A program made the position numbers and the translations under genes. A stretch of DNA of 64,000 bases from Sphingomonas sp. IW22 (lineage in GTDB: Bacteria; Pseudomonadota; Alphaproteobacteria; Sphingomonadales; Sphingomonadaceae): NCBI RefSeq assembly GCF_041321155.1, contig NZ_JBGGWB010000001.1:310001-374000 (forward strand). Reading direction: 5' to 3'. Of this stretch, positions 33,338 to 41,873 are shown piece by piece. The notes under the pieces are model-generated. The model made no database searches, was not told the origin of the DNA, and worked only from the letters and a program-made list of their open reading frames with translations. Numbering within the stretch: the first letter of the stretch is position 1; every line of letters starts with the position of its first letter.

Positions 33338-33622
33338 ATGATACGTTCGGAGCTTGTCCAACTTCTGGTGCGCGACAATCCCGACCTTTCGGTTCGCGAT
33401 GTGGAGCGCATTGTGAACGTCTTTTTCGACGAGATCGTAGCCCGGCTGTCGCAGGATGGCCGCGTCGAGCTCCGCGGCTTTGGCGCCTTTTCCACCCGCG
33501 CCCGCGATGCGCGTACAGGTCGCAACCCGCGCACCGGCGAAATGGTCTCCGTCGCGGCAAAGCGCGTGCCCTATTTCAAGCCGGGCAAGGAAATGCGCGT
33601 TCGCCTGAACGTCAGCGAATAA
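33338..33622 (+). CDS. ihfB: Integration host factor subunit beta
   Basis: IHF is a DNA-bending heterodimer used in recombination, replication and transcription. The 94-residue HU/IHF-fold protein has [20 protein letters not shown] at its start. The beta-arm signature [20 protein letters not shown] continues with RNPRTGEMV, including the Pro that intercalates DNA. The subunit is beta by its IRSELVQ start. A promoter with a palindrome lies upstream, and a tRNA gene follows 52 bases downstream. Confidence 0.95.
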   Translation: MIRSELVQLLVRDNPDLSVRDVERIVNVFFDEIVARLSQDGRVELRGFGAFSTRARDARTGRNPRTGEMVSVAAKRVPYFKPGKEMRVRLNVSE

Positions 33623-33674
33623 GCCGAAACGCTTGGCGTGGCCGAATGCCGCGCCTATAGGACGCGGGCGACAA

Positions 33675-33999
33675 GCGGGCGTGGCGGAACTGGTAGACGC
33701 AACGGACTTGACGTGGAAATTGAGTGCGCCCGGCGGAAACGCGGGACGTAGAACTGCTCAAATTCGGGGAACCCTGTAAAATGGCGATCCCGAGCCAAGC
33801 CCGTCGAGCCAAGGCGAAAGGCGGGAAGGTGTAGAGACTAGACGGGCAGCACCTGCACCCCGGACCGGGGCATGGTGAAGGGATAGTCCAGACCCCAAAC
33901 GCGCCGCCACTCGGCCGCGCGGCGGCGAAAGCCGTGGCGGGTAAGAAAATCCGTAGGGCCGAACGGCTCGTGGGGGTTCGATTCCCCCCGCCCGCACCA
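33675..33999 (+). tRNA. tRNA-Leu(UAA) split by a group I intron
   Basis: The 5' exon (33675-33709) contains acceptor GCGGGCG, a D-arm GCGGAACTGGTAGACGC, anticodon-stem strand ACGGA and loop bases C, T, T. The 3' exon (33946-33999) begins AAAA, then TCCGT (pairs with ACGGA), a long class II variable arm with GGCC/GGCT, T-arm GGGGG-TTCGATT-CCCCC, acceptor CGCCCGC, A and an encoded CCA. Joined, the loop reads CTTAAAA with anticodon UAA, for leucine UUA/UUG codons. The intervening 236 bases are a group I intron between U34 and A35. All stems pair perfectly, so the gene looks functional after splicing. Confidence 0.93.
33710..33945 (+). ncRNA. Group I self-splicing intron in tRNA-Leu(UAA)
   Basis: The intron follows U34 and ends in G, as group I introns do. 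P1: exon ACTT (33706-33709) pairs with the internal guide GAGT (33722-33725), giving the required U-G wobble at the 5' splice site. P4: TCGGG (33764-33768) pairs with CCCGA (33789-33793). The Q-like GAGCCAAGCC, the R element with GAGACTA (33834-33840) and the S element GGATAGTCC (33881-33889) are present. P7 forms between GACTA (33836-33840) and TAGTC (33884-33888). The layout resembles the small subgroup IC3 introns in cyanobacterial and plastid tRNA-Leu(UAA). It holds no homing endonuclease frame. Confidence 0.9.
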
Positions 34000-34018
34000 T
34001 CTTATATACTGGAAATCG

Positions 34019-34041
34019 CCGGCGCCCCATCCTGGCGCCGG
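34019..34041. terminator. GC-rich hairpin between convergent tRNA-Leu and rimM
   Basis: A perfect 8-bp stem (CCGGCGCC with GGCGCCGG) with a 7-base loop lies between the convergent ends of the tRNA and rimM. It lacks a good T-run on either strand, so terminator function is uncertain. Confidence 0.4.
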
Positions 34042-34047
34042 ACGCGA

Positions 34048-34533
34048 TCAGTCGACGAAGCTGTCCGCCACTGTCAGTGACGTTTCGTCCCAATGGGGCA
34101 CGGCCTGCGGTGTCAGGGGGACCATGAAACGGCGGCCATCGGGCCGCTCGATCTCGACCAGGTCGCTCGCCCCATAATTCTCGACGGCGACGCTGCGACC
34201 AAGCGCTGTCCCGCTTTCGCTGACCGCCGACAGGCCGATCAGGTCAACATGATAATATTCGCCCTCGCCAAGCGGCGGCAAACTGGATCGCGGCACGGTC
34301 AGCGCCGTCCCGCGTAGCGCCTCTGCAGCGTTGCGGTCGGCGACGCCGGTGAACCGGGCAATCCCCTCCCGCAACGAATCGAGCTTGAGCGCGCCGTTAT
34401 TGAACTCGCGGTGGGCGGACAGGTCGTCGGCAAAGATCTTGAGCCGCACTTCACCGCGCACGCCGTGCGCGCCCGTCACCACCGCGAGCGTTACCGGACG
34501 GTCAGCCCCCGTCTGCCGGCTTGTCGATGTCAC
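34048..34533 (-). CDS. rimM: Ribosome maturation factor RimM
   Basis: RimM binds S19 and helps mature the 30S head. The conserved core VTLAVVTGAHGVRGEVRLKI with FADD is followed by the PRC-barrel YHVDLIGLSAVSESGTALG, IERPDGRRFMVPLTPQAVPH and a C-terminal DSFVD. I infer the GTG at 34533 (161 residues): it is the only in-frame start near the core, and the frame above it overlaps the small acidic gene. The start overlaps that gene's end by 32 bases, so translation may be coupled. trmD does not follow, although it does in many bacteria. Confidence 0.88.
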   Translation of the reverse strand: MTSTSRQTGADRPVTLAVVTGAHGVRGEVRLKIFADDLSAHREFNNGALKLDSLREGIARFTGVADRNAAEALRGTALTVPRSSLPPLGEGEYYHVDLIGLSAVSESGTALGRSVAVENYGASDLVEIERPDGRRFMVPLTPQAVPHWDETSLTVADSFVD

Positions 34534-34684
34534 GGTGTCCGGGTGAATCGACGCCGCCACCGGGGGTGTCGTCGGCACCTTCGGCGGGTTCTTGGCTCGA
34601 TGTCCCCGTTGGGTTCGTGGCGGTTTTGCCGGGTTCGTCACGCTCGCCCGTTTCGTAATCCTGCGGCGGGTTGTTCGCCATCAT
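34502..34684 (-). CDS. Small acidic disordered protein between rpsP and rimM (60 aa)
   Basis: This 60-residue frame starts with MMANNPPQDYETGERDEPGK and ends with DSPGHRDIDKPADGG. It is rich in Asp, Glu, Gly, Pro and Thr, with no hydrophobic core, so it is predicted to be disordered. An AGAGGAG ribosome site lies just before the ATG, which argues for a real gene. It shares the rpsP-rimM transcript and overlaps the rimM start. No family is recognised. Its position suggests a ribosome-linked or charge-buffering role, but that is a guess. Confidence 0.6.
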   Translation of the reverse strand: MMANNPPQDYETGERDEPGKTATNPTGTSSQEPAEGADDTPGGGVDSPGHRDIDKPADGG

Positions 34685-34735
34685 GCGCTCCTCTTCCAAT
34701 GTCGAAGGGTGAACGCATGACGGCGAACAAGTGCC

Positions 34736-35143
34736 TCACGCTTCTGCGGTTTCTTCGGTCGCTTCTTCGGCCGGCGCGTTCGCTGCGGCTTCGGCTTCCT
34801 GCTGCGCCTTCAGCTTCTCGGCCTTTTCCTCGGCGCGTTCCTTGGCCTTTTCGCCCGGCTCGGCCTTGTTCGGGTTGTTGCGCGCAGCGCGCTCACGCAG
34901 GCCGGCGGCGTCAAGGAAGCGGGCGACGCGGTCGGTCGGCTGTGCGCCAACGCTCAGCCAATGCTTGGCACGGTCGGTGTCCAGCTTGACGCGCTCATCC
35001 GAATCCTTGGCGAGAAGCGGGTTATAGGTGCCGATCTTCTCGATGAACTTGCCGTCACGCGGGCTGCGGGCGTCCGCCACGACAATCCGGTAATAGGGCC
35101 GCTTCTTCGAGCCGCCGCGCGACAGACGCATGCTGATTGCCAT
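34736..35143 (-). CDS. rpsP: 30S ribosomal protein S16 with long charged tail
   Basis: S16 is an early-binding 30S assembly protein. The first 85 residues are standard: [20 protein letters not shown] with [20 protein letters not shown], then [14 protein letters not shown]. The remaining ~50 residues form a low-complexity tail of Ala, Glu and Lys ([20 protein letters not shown]), longer than in E. coli S16 (82 aa). Such tails occur in some alphaproteobacterial ribosomal proteins. It is 31 bases downstream of ffh and co-directional with the small acidic gene and rimM. Confidence 0.95.
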   Translation of the reverse strand: MAISMRLSRGGSKKRPYYRIVVADARSPRDGKFIEKIGTYNPLLAKDSDERVKLDTDRAKHWLSVGAQPTDRVARFLDAAGLRERAARNNPNKAEPGEKAKERAEEKAEKLKAQQEAEAAANAPAEEATEETAEA

Positions 35144-35174
35144 TTGTTCGTACTTTCCTTCGCTTTGAGTTCGG

Positions 35175-36671
35175 TTATTTCTTGTTCTTCAACAGGTTTT
35201 CGAAACCAGGCGGCAGCTTGGGCGCGTCGCCCCCGCTGCCCAGGCCGGGAAGCCCCCCGCCCGCCTTCGACATGAAATCGCCCATCGCCGGGCCGCCCAG
35301 AGCATTGCCGATGCCGCCCATGCCGCCACCGGGGCCACCCTTGCCCAGCATCGCCGCCAACCCCTTGATGCCGCCCATCTTCTTGATGCGCTTCATCGCG
35401 GTCGACATTTCCTGATGCATCTTCAGCAGCTTGTTCACGTCCTGAACGGTCGTGCCCGAGCCCTTGGCGACGCGGATCTTGCGCTTGGCGTTGAGCAGTT
35501 CCGGCCGGGCGCGCTCCTTGACCGTCATCGATCCGATCATCGCGTCCATGCGCAGCAGGATGCGGTCGTCGACATTCGACGCCGCCATTGCCGCCTGCGC
35601 CTTCTTCATGCCGGGGATCATCCCCGCCAGCGCGCCGATGCCACCCATGCGGCGCATCTGCGACAACTGGTTGCGAAGGTCGTTCATGTCGAACTGACCC
35701 TTGGCCATGCGCGCGGCCATCTTCTCGGCATCATCGGCCTGGATCGCCTCGGCAGCCTTTTCCACCAGCGAGACGACATCGCCCATGCCCAGGATGCGGC
35801 CGGCAACGCGCTTGGGGTGGAACGGCTCGATCGCGTCGAGCTTTTCACCGACACCCGCGAACTTGATCGGCTTGCCGGTGACTGCGCGCATCGACAGCGC
35901 AGCACCCCCGCGCGCGTCGCCGTCCATGCGGGTCAGCACCACGCCAGTCAGCGGCACCTGCTGCGAGAAGTTGGTCGCCACATTGACCGCGTCCTGTCCG
36001 GTCAGCGAATCGACAACCAGCAGGATTTCATCCGGCTTCGAAATGTCGGCCACCGCCTTCATCTCGTCCATCAACGCCTGATCGACGTGGAGGCGGCCCG
36101 CCGTGTCGAGCATCACTACGTCAAAGCCCTGAAGCTTTGCCGATTGCAGCGCGCGCCGCGCGATATCGACCGGCTGCTGACCCTGCACGATCGGCAGCGT
36201 CGCAACCTCAATCTGGGTGCCCAGCACCGCCAGCTGTTCCTGCGCGGCCGGACGATTGACGTCCAGTGACGCCATCAGCACCTTCTTGCCGCGCTTCTTG
36301 ATCAGTCGCGAAAGCTTGGCCGTGGTCGTCGTCTTGCCCGACCCCTGTAGGCCGACCATCATCACCACGCCGGGCGGCGTCACGTCGATGTTCAAATCGG
36401 TCGTCTCGGCGCCGAGCATCTCGACCAGCGCGTCATTGACGATCTTGACGACCTGCTGCCCCGGCGTGACCGATCGCAGCACCTGATGACCGATTGCCTG
36501 TTCGGTAACCTTGTCGACGAATTCGCGTGCGACGGGCAGCGCCACGTCGGCTTCAAGCAGTGCGATACGCACTTCGCGCATCGCGGTTCGCACATCGGAT
36601 TCGTTCAGCGCGCCACGGCCACGCAGACGGTCGAAAACGCCGCCAAGCCGGTCACTGAGAGAGTCGAACAT
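35175..36671 (-). CDS. ffh: Signal recognition particle protein Ffh
   Basis: Ffh is the SRP GTPase that recognises signal sequences on nascent chains and delivers them to FtsY. The N domain begins [20 protein letters not shown]. The G domain shows [37 protein letters not shown] and [15 protein letters not shown]. The M domain is methionine-rich ([20 protein letters not shown]) and ends with a glycine-rich tail. The ATG at 36671 gives 498 residues; an upstream in-frame extension is arginine-rich and not Ffh-like. GGAG lies about ten bases before it. It heads the rpsP-rimM transcript; its receptor FtsY is encoded 4 kb away. Confidence 0.96.
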   Translation of the reverse strand: MFDSLSDRLGGVFDRLRGRGALNESDVRTAMREVRIALLEADVALPVAREFVDKVTEQAIGHQVLRSVTPGQQVVKIVNDALVEMLGAETTDLNIDVTPPGVVMMVGLQGSGKTTTTAKLSRLIKKRGKKVLMASLDVNRPAAQEQLAVLGTQIEVATLPIVQGQQPVDIARRALQSAKLQGFDVVMLDTAGRLHVDQALMDEMKAVADISKPDEILLVVDSLTGQDAVNVATNFSQQVPLTGVVLTRMDGDARGGAALSMRAVTGKPIKFAGVGEKLDAIEPFHPKRVAGRILGMGDVVSLVEKAAEAIQADDAEKMAARMAKGQFDMNDLRNQLSQMRRMGGIGALAGMIPGMKKAQAAMAASNVDDRILLRMDAMIGSMTVKERARPELLNAKRKIRVAKGSGTTVQDVNKLLKMHQEMSTAMKRIKKMGGIKGLAAMLGKGGPGGGMGGIGNALGGPAMGDFMSKAGGGLPGLGSGGDAPKLPPGFENLLKNKK

Positions 36672-36881
36672 GCCAAAAGCTCCACTTGCGCGCACCGCCA
36701 ATGGCCCTAACGCAAAACGCGCCGGCGGACGAAACCTCGTCGGCCGGCGTACCCCTTGGGGCGCGAATGCGATCGGTTCCTGGCGGAACGTCGAACGGGG
36801 CCATAGCGCCCTTTCGCCCCTGACGCAATGTGCTGCGGTCATTAACCGGTTCTACATATACGGCGTGGCACACCCACCGCG

Positions 36882-38528
36882 ATGGGCACAGAGCGCCAAT
36901 TTTCCGCGGACAGGTTCCGCAACGAGGACGAAGGTTCTTCGGGTCGGGCGCGGGCACGTAAGCTGACCGGCGCGATCAGTATCGCCGCGATTCTGATGTT
37001 CACTGGCATCGCCTCAACCGTGCTTAGCCAGACGGTCGGTCATTATCTGGGCACAGGGGAGCGCACGGACGGCGTTCTGGTGATCGCACTATTGCTGAAT
37101 ATCGCACTGATCATGATCGGTTGGCGCCGCCACAGCGACCTGGCAGGCGAAGTGCGCGAACGCACCGAGGCGGAAGCACGGGCGCGGGCGCTGGCCGCGC
37201 GCGATCCGCTGACCGGCTTTCACAATCGCCGCTCTCTTGCCGATGAGGGCGCGGCGATGATCGCGGAGGCCGTTCGCCGGAACAAGGCGGTCGCGCTGAT
37301 GATGCTCGACCTGGACCACTTTAAAAGCGTCAACGACATGTACGGCCATGCCACGGGCGACGCGCTGCTATGCGCCGTGGCGGCCGAAATGATGCAGATT
37401 GCGCCCACGGGTGCGCTGCACGCCCGGCTGGGCGGCGACGAATTCGCGATTGCGCTGATCTTCGATCCCCGCACACCCGACATGATCGAACATTATGCCG
37501 AACGCTTGGTTCATCGGCTGGCCCAGCCGTTCGAGGCGGAAGGGCAGCGGCTGCATATCAGCTGTTCGCTGGGCATCGCCCGATCCGATTTCGGCTCCGC
37601 AACGGTCGAGGCGCTGATGCGGGCGGGTGATATCGCCATGTATGCGGCCAAGAAGTCCGGCCGCAACCGACTGGCATGGTTCGATCAGTCGATGGAACTG
37701 GAGCTACGCGTCCGCAACGAGCTTGAGGAAGGGCTGCGCTTCGCCATCCCGGCGGGCCAGATCGTTCCCTATTTCGAACAGCAGGTCGAACTGGCGACCG
37801 GCGCGCTGACCGGGTTCGAGGTGCTGGCGCGCTGGGAACATCCGACGCGTGGCGTGATCGGCCCCGATCAGTTCATCCCGATTGCCGAGGAAACCGGCAT
37901 GATCGCCGACCTTTCGCTGTCGATCATGCAACAAGCCTTTGTCTGCGCGCGCGACTGGGATCCGGCACTGATGCTGTCGGTCAACATCTCCCCCTGGCAG
38001 TTGCGCGACCCCTGGTTGGCGCAAAAGATTATCAAGGCGCTGACCGAAACCGGCTTCCCGGCCAGCCGGCTTGAGATTGAAATCACCGAAAGCGCGCTGT
38101 TCGACAATCTGGCGCTGGCGCAGTCCATTGTCGGCAGCCTGAAAAATCAGGGCGTTCGGCTGGCGCTGGACGATTTCGGCACCGGTTATTCCAGCCTGGC
38201 GCATCTGCGCGCCCTGCCCTTCGACCGGATCAAGATCGACAAATCCTTCGTCACCTCGATCAACGAAGCCGCCGATTCGGTCGCCATCGTCACCGCGATC
38301 GTGCGGTTGGGCGAGAGCCTGAACCTGCCGGTCACGGCCGAGGGGGTCGAGGATGCGGCAATTGCCGAGCGGCTGGCGGCGATGGGATGCGCCAAAGGCC
38401 AGGGCTGGCATTTCGGCAAGCCGCGCTCCATCGTTGGCGTTCGCAAGTTCCTGCGCGAACGCGGTCTGATCGCTGGCATTCCGCCAGAAAACGTCGCCCT
38501 GATTACCAGCCGGCGTCGGGCTGGCTGA
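36882..38528 (+). CDS. Membrane GGDEF-EAL c-di-GMP turnover protein
   Basis: Two N-terminal transmembrane helices (about residues 28-50 and 62-82, LTGAISIAAILMFTGIASTV and GVLVIALLLNIALIMIGW) are followed by a short linker helix. A GGDEF domain (about 100-265) has an intact RLGGDEFAI. The phosphodiesterase domain (about 275-530) has FEVLARW, so the motif is EVL not EAL. The other metal and catalytic residues are kept: NISPWQL, EITES, LDDFGTGYSSL, KIDKSFV and EGVED. EVL variants are often active. It could make or degrade c-di-GMP at the inner membrane. Its 3' end overlaps the convergent DUF924 gene by 26 bases. Confidence 0.9.
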   Translation: MGTERQFSADRFRNEDEGSSGRARARKLTGAISIAAILMFTGIASTVLSQTVGHYLGTGERTDGVLVIALLLNIALIMIGWRRHSDLAGEVRERTEAEARARALAARDPLTGFHNRRSLADEGAAMIAEAVRRNKAVALMMLDLDHFKSVNDMYGHATGDALLCAVAAEMMQIAPTGALHARLGGDEFAIALIFDPRTPDMIEHYAERLVHRLAQPFEAEGQRLHISCSLGIARSDFGSATVEALMRAGDIAMYAAKKSGRNRLAWFDQSMELELRVRNELEEGLRFAIPAGQIVPYFEQQVELATGALTGFEVLARWEHPTRGVIGPDQFIPIAEETGMIADLSLSIMQQAFVCARDWDPALMLSVNISPWQLRDPWLAQKIIKALTETGFPASRLEIEITESALFDNLALAQSIVGSLKNQGVRLALDDFGTGYSSLAHLRALPFDRIKIDKSFVTSINEAADSVAIVTAIVRLGESLNLPVTAEGVEDAAIAERLAAMGCAKGQGWHFGKPRSIVGVRKFLRERGLIAGIPPENVALITSRRRAG

Positions 38529-39048
38529 GATACGCCTGCTCTTCGGCCGTCGAGTCGCGGCCCAAAGCGGCATTGCGGCTGGGGAAGCGGCCGAATCGTT
38601 CGATGACATCGGCATGATCGCGCGCGAACGCGGCTGATTCGGCATCGCCTGACGCTTCGAACAGGCGCACGCTGTCGGCCTGTGCGGCCGGGTCTTCGGC
38701 ATGCATCAAGGGCATATACAGAAACCGCCGCCGCTCCGGCGGGAGCGCGGCGTCAAACCCGCGCGCGATCCCGTCCCGCGCGAGCGCAAGCGCCAGCGGA
38801 TCGGCCGCATAGGCCGCCGCCGATCCGCGATGGATGTTGCGACCGAACTGGTCGATCAGGATGATCGCCGCCAGCAGGCTGTCCGCATCGTCGCGCCACC
38901 CTGCCCCACCATGGGTCACCACCTGTTCGCGCAACGTGCCAAAACGATCGGCAATGGCGCGGTCCAGCGCCGCATCCTTTCTGAAATGCTGATCGGGCGA
39001 ACATTCCTCGAACCAAAAGTGCAGAACCGGCGCAGCGTCGCGATGCAT
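38503..39048 (-). CDS. DUF924 family protein
   Basis: This 181-residue protein of the DUF924 family (alpha-helical, TPR-like fold, function unknown) has the characteristic APVLHFWFEECSPDQHFRKD start. The segments DADSLLAAIILIDQFGRNIH and RFLYMPLMHAEDPAAQADSV also match. I use the internal ATG (39048), which begins close to the conserved LHFWF. A longer start at 39090 would add a charged extension. It is convergent with the GGDEF-EAL gene and divergent from mtaB. Confidence 0.85.
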   Translation of the reverse strand: MHRDAAPVLHFWFEECSPDQHFRKDAALDRAIADRFGTLREQVVTHGGAGWRDDADSLLAAIILIDQFGRNIHRGSAAAYAADPLALALARDGIARGFDAALPPERRRFLYMPLMHAEDPAAQADSVRLFEASGDAESAAFARDHADVIERFGRFPSRNAALGRDSTAEEQAYLSQPDAGW

Positions 39049-39143
39049 TGCTTCTGTTTCCCTTCTTTTGCCGTCGCGCATGGACTTCATCGCCCGACGG
39101 GCCTAGATCGCGGGCATGTTCGCCGCCAATCAGCCGGGCTGAC

Positions 39144-40322
39144 ATGGCCGAGATCGTCACACTCGGATGCCGCCTCAACCTCGCCGAAAGCGAAACGATC
39201 CGTGCCATGGTGGACGGACGGGACGTGGCCGTGGTGAACAGTTGCGCTGTCACCGCCGAAGCCGTCCGCCAGTCGCGGCGCGCCGTTCGACGACTGGCGC
39301 GTGACAATCCGGATGCGGAACTGGTCGTGACCGGGTGCGCCGCCACCATTGATCCAGAGGGCTTTGCCGCCCTGCCCGGTGTCGCCCGTGTGGTCGCCAA
39401 TCCACTGAAGCTGGCGCCCGAAGCATGGGACGCCCCCGCCCCGCCGCCGCCCGCATCCGCCCATGCCCGCGCGCTGGTGGAGGTTCAGAATGGTTGTGAC
39501 CATAGCTGCACCTTCTGCATCATTCCGCAGGGTCGCGGCCCCAGCCGATCGTTGCCTGCGGGCGGCGTCATCGAACGCATCGCCGCTTTGGTCGAAGCCG
39601 GGCACCGCGAAGTCGTACTGACGGGCGTCGATCTGACCAGCTACGGCGTCGATCTGCCCGGCATCCCCACGCTTGGGCGGCTGGTCGAGCGGATCCTGCG
39701 GCTGGTGCCCGATCTGCCGCGCCTTCGCCTGTCGTCGCTTGATCCCAGCGAGATTGACGACCGGCTGTTTGCGCTGATTGCCCACGAACCGCGCGTGATG
39801 CCGCACCTGCACCTGTCGATGCAGGCAGGCGACGACCTGATCCTCAAGCGGATGAAGCGCCGTCACAACCGGGCTCACGCGGTGCGGCTGGTCGGACGGC
39901 TGCGCGCCCTGCGCCCCGAACTGGCTGTTGGCGCCGATCTGATCGCCGGCTTCCCGACCGAGGATGAGGCCGCCTTTCAGGGTAGCCTGGCGCTGATCGA
40001 GGAATGTGCGATCGTCCACGCGCATATCTTTCCCTTTTCACCGCGTCACGGAACCCCGGCGGCGCGGATGCCGCAGGTCCAGCCCGACGTCGTTCGCGAA
40101 CGCGCCGCCCGGCTGCGCGCCACCGCCGCCGCCGTGCGGGGCGACTGGCTGGCGGGCCTGGTCGGATCGGTTCAGCAGGTGTTGGTGGAAAAGCCCGGCG
40201 ATATTGGCCATGCGGCGAACTTCGCCACCGTTCGCCTGCCCCGTCCGGCGAACGTAGGCACCATTGTTCCCGTGCGCGTTACCGGCGTGCATGACGATAA
40301 TCTGATCGGAGAACCCGAATGA
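39144..40322 (+). CDS. mtaB: tRNA t6A37 methylthiotransferase MtaB
   Basis: MtaB is a radical SAM enzyme that converts t6A to ms2t6A at position 37 of tRNAs reading ANN codons. Three N-terminal cluster cysteines lie in TLGCRLN, NSCAVT and VTGCAATI. The radical SAM motif is GCDHSCTFCIIPQGRG (about residues 120-135), followed by GVDLTSYGVDLPGIPTLGRL and SSLDPSEI. The TRAM-like C-terminus contains HANFATVRLPRP-type sequence. The 392-residue protein starts at MAEIVTLGCRLN (ATG 39144). Its stop overlaps the ftsY start as ATGA, so the genes are co-translated. Confidence 0.93.
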   Translation: MAEIVTLGCRLNLAESETIRAMVDGRDVAVVNSCAVTAEAVRQSRRAVRRLARDNPDAELVVTGCAATIDPEGFAALPGVARVVANPLKLAPEAWDAPAPPPPASAHARALVEVQNGCDHSCTFCIIPQGRGPSRSLPAGGVIERIAALVEAGHREVVLTGVDLTSYGVDLPGIPTLGRLVERILRLVPDLPRLRLSSLDPSEIDDRLFALIAHEPRVMPHLHLSMQAGDDLILKRMKRRHNRAHAVRLVGRLRALRPELAVGADLIAGFPTEDEAAFQGSLALIEECAIVHAHIFPFSPRHGTPAARMPQVQPDVVRERAARLRATAAAVRGDWLAGLVGSVQQVLVEKPGDIGHAANFATVRLPRPANVGTIVPVRVTGVHDDNLIGEPE

Positions 40323-41251
40323 CAGTGCCAAGCTGGCACGAACGACTGCTCGGCGGATTTCGCAAGACGTCCGACCGACTGCTGGGCAACCTTGCCGGGC
40401 TGTCGCTGGCACGGCTGGACGACGACACGCTCGACCAGATCGAGGAGGCGCTGATCGCGTCCGACCTTGGCCCCGAGACCGCCGCGCGCGTCCGCGCCCG
40501 GCTGGCTGAGGGGCAATATGAGCGTAATCTTGAGGAACTGGGCATCCGCCTGGTGGTGGCGGAGGAAGTTGAAAAGGCGCTGGCCCCTGTTGCCAAGCCG
40601 CTGGAGATCGAGGCTTTTCCCCGCCCACAGGTGATCCTGGTGATCGGCGTCAATGGCTCGGGCAAGACGACCACCATCGCCAAACTGGCCAAGACGTTGG
40701 TCGATCAGGATTATGGCGTCATGCTGGCGGCGGGCGATACCTTCCGCGCGGCTGCCATCGGCCAGCTTCGCACTTGGGCAGAGCGGATCGGTGTGCCGAT
40801 CGTGTCGGGTGCTGAGGGCGGGGACGCTGCCGGTATCGTGTTCGAAGCCGTGAAGCAGGCGACCGCGACGGGCATCGACGTGCTGATCGTCGACACGGCG
40901 GGCCGGCTTCAGAACAAGCGCGAGCTGATGGACGAACTGGCCAAGATCCGCCGCGTGCTGGGCCGCCTGAACCCCGCCGCCCCGCATGACGTGGTGCTGG
41001 TGCTGGACGCGACGACGGGACAGAACGCACTCAGCCAGATCGAGGTATTCAAAGAAGTGGCGGGCGTGACCGGGCTGGTCATGACCAAGCTGGACGGCAC
41101 CGCGCGCGGCGGCGTGCTGGTCGCAGCGGCGGAGAAGTACGGCCTGCCCATCCATGCCATCGGCGTCGGTGAAAAGGCCGACGACCTGCGCCCGTTCGAC
41201 GCGAACGAGGTGGCGCGCATCATCTCTGGCGTTGAGGAAATGGTGCGATGA
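40319..41251 (+). CDS. ftsY: Signal recognition particle receptor FtsY
   Basis: FtsY is the membrane-associated SRP receptor GTPase that docks Ffh-ribosome complexes at the translocon. Its 310 residues contain a short N domain (LDQIEEALIASDLGPETAAR) and a G domain with GVNGSGKTTTIAKLA, GDTFRAAAIGQL, IVDTAGRLQNKRELMDEL and TKLDGTARGGVLVAAAEKYG. The acidic A domain of E. coli FtsY is absent, as in many alphaproteobacteria. It overlaps mtaB upstream and yciB downstream by four bases each. Confidence 0.97.
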   Translation: MTVPSWHERLLGGFRKTSDRLLGNLAGLSLARLDDDTLDQIEEALIASDLGPETAARVRARLAEGQYERNLEELGIRLVVAEEVEKALAPVAKPLEIEAFPRPQVILVIGVNGSGKTTTIAKLAKTLVDQDYGVMLAAGDTFRAAAIGQLRTWAERIGVPIVSGAEGGDAAGIVFEAVKQATATGIDVLIVDTAGRLQNKRELMDELAKIRRVLGRLNPAAPHDVVLVLDATTGQNALSQIEVFKEVAGVTGLVMTKLDGTARGGVLVAAAEKYGLPIHAIGVGEKADDLRPFDANEVARIISGVEEMVR

Positions 41252-41868
41252 CCATGGCAAAGGCGCCGCTTTCGCCGGGCCTGCGTATGGCGGTCGATTA
41301 CGGGCCGCTGGCGGTTTTCTTTATCGTCAACGCGCTGGCGCCGGGCAGCGAAATCGGGCGAATTCTGGCCGCCACTGCCGCCTTCATGATCGCCATCGCG
41401 GCGGCGCTGGCATTTTCGTGGTTCAAGGCGGGGCATATCTCGCCCATGCTGTGGTTGTCGGGCGGGCTCGTCCTCGTATTCGGCAGCCTGACGCTCTATT
41501 TCCATGACCGCACCTTCATTCAGGTGAAGCCCACCTTCGTCTACGCGATGTTCGCGGTGCTGCTGGGCTATGGCCTGGCGACCGGCAGGCCGCTTTTGCA
41601 GAGCCTGCTGGAAAGCGCCTATCCGGGGCTGACGGCTCGCGGATGGCGATTGCTGACGATCAACTGGGCAGTGTTCTTCGCGCTGGCGGCAGTCGCCAAT
41701 GAAGTGGCGCGGGCGATGCTCGGCTGGGATCAGTGGGTGTTGTTCAAAACATGGGGCATGATCCCCGCGACGTTGATCTTCACCTTCGCCAACATACCGA
41801 TGCTGCTGAAAAATGGCCTGCAGCTCGATCGGAAGGAAGAGGCCGCCATTCCCCCGCCAGAGGGGTGA
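41248..41868 (+). CDS. yciB: Septation protein A / YciB inner-membrane protein
   Basis: This 206-residue inner-membrane protein belongs to the YciB/IspZ family, linked in other bacteria to intracellular septation and envelope integrity. About five to six helices are visible (LAVFFIVNALAPGSEIGRIL and the following segments). The conserved GSLTLYFHDRTFIQVKPTFV and WAVFFALAAVANEVARAML, then TWGMIPATLIFTFANIPML, fit the family. The start is in an ATGA overlap with ftsY. A hairpin terminator shared with convergent sodB lies 6 bases after the stop. Confidence 0.93.
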   Translation: MTMAKAPLSPGLRMAVDYGPLAVFFIVNALAPGSEIGRILAATAAFMIAIAAALAFSWFKAGHISPMLWLSGGLVLVFGSLTLYFHDRTFIQVKPTFVYAMFAVLLGYGLATGRPLLQSLLESAYPGLTARGWRLLTINWAVFFALAAVANEVARAMLGWDQWVLFKTWGMIPATLIFTFANIPMLLKNGLQLDRKEEAAIPPPEG

Positions 41869-41873
41869 GACAT

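Noticed and set aside
33710..33945. Possible homing endonuclease or other protein gene inside the intron
   Set aside because: The intron is only 236 bases and all of it is accounted for by short frames and RNA core elements.
34534..34641. Longer RimM start at ATG 34641
   Set aside because: The added 36 residues are basic and proline-rich, unlike RimM. The same DNA encodes the small acidic protein in another frame with its own ribosome site.
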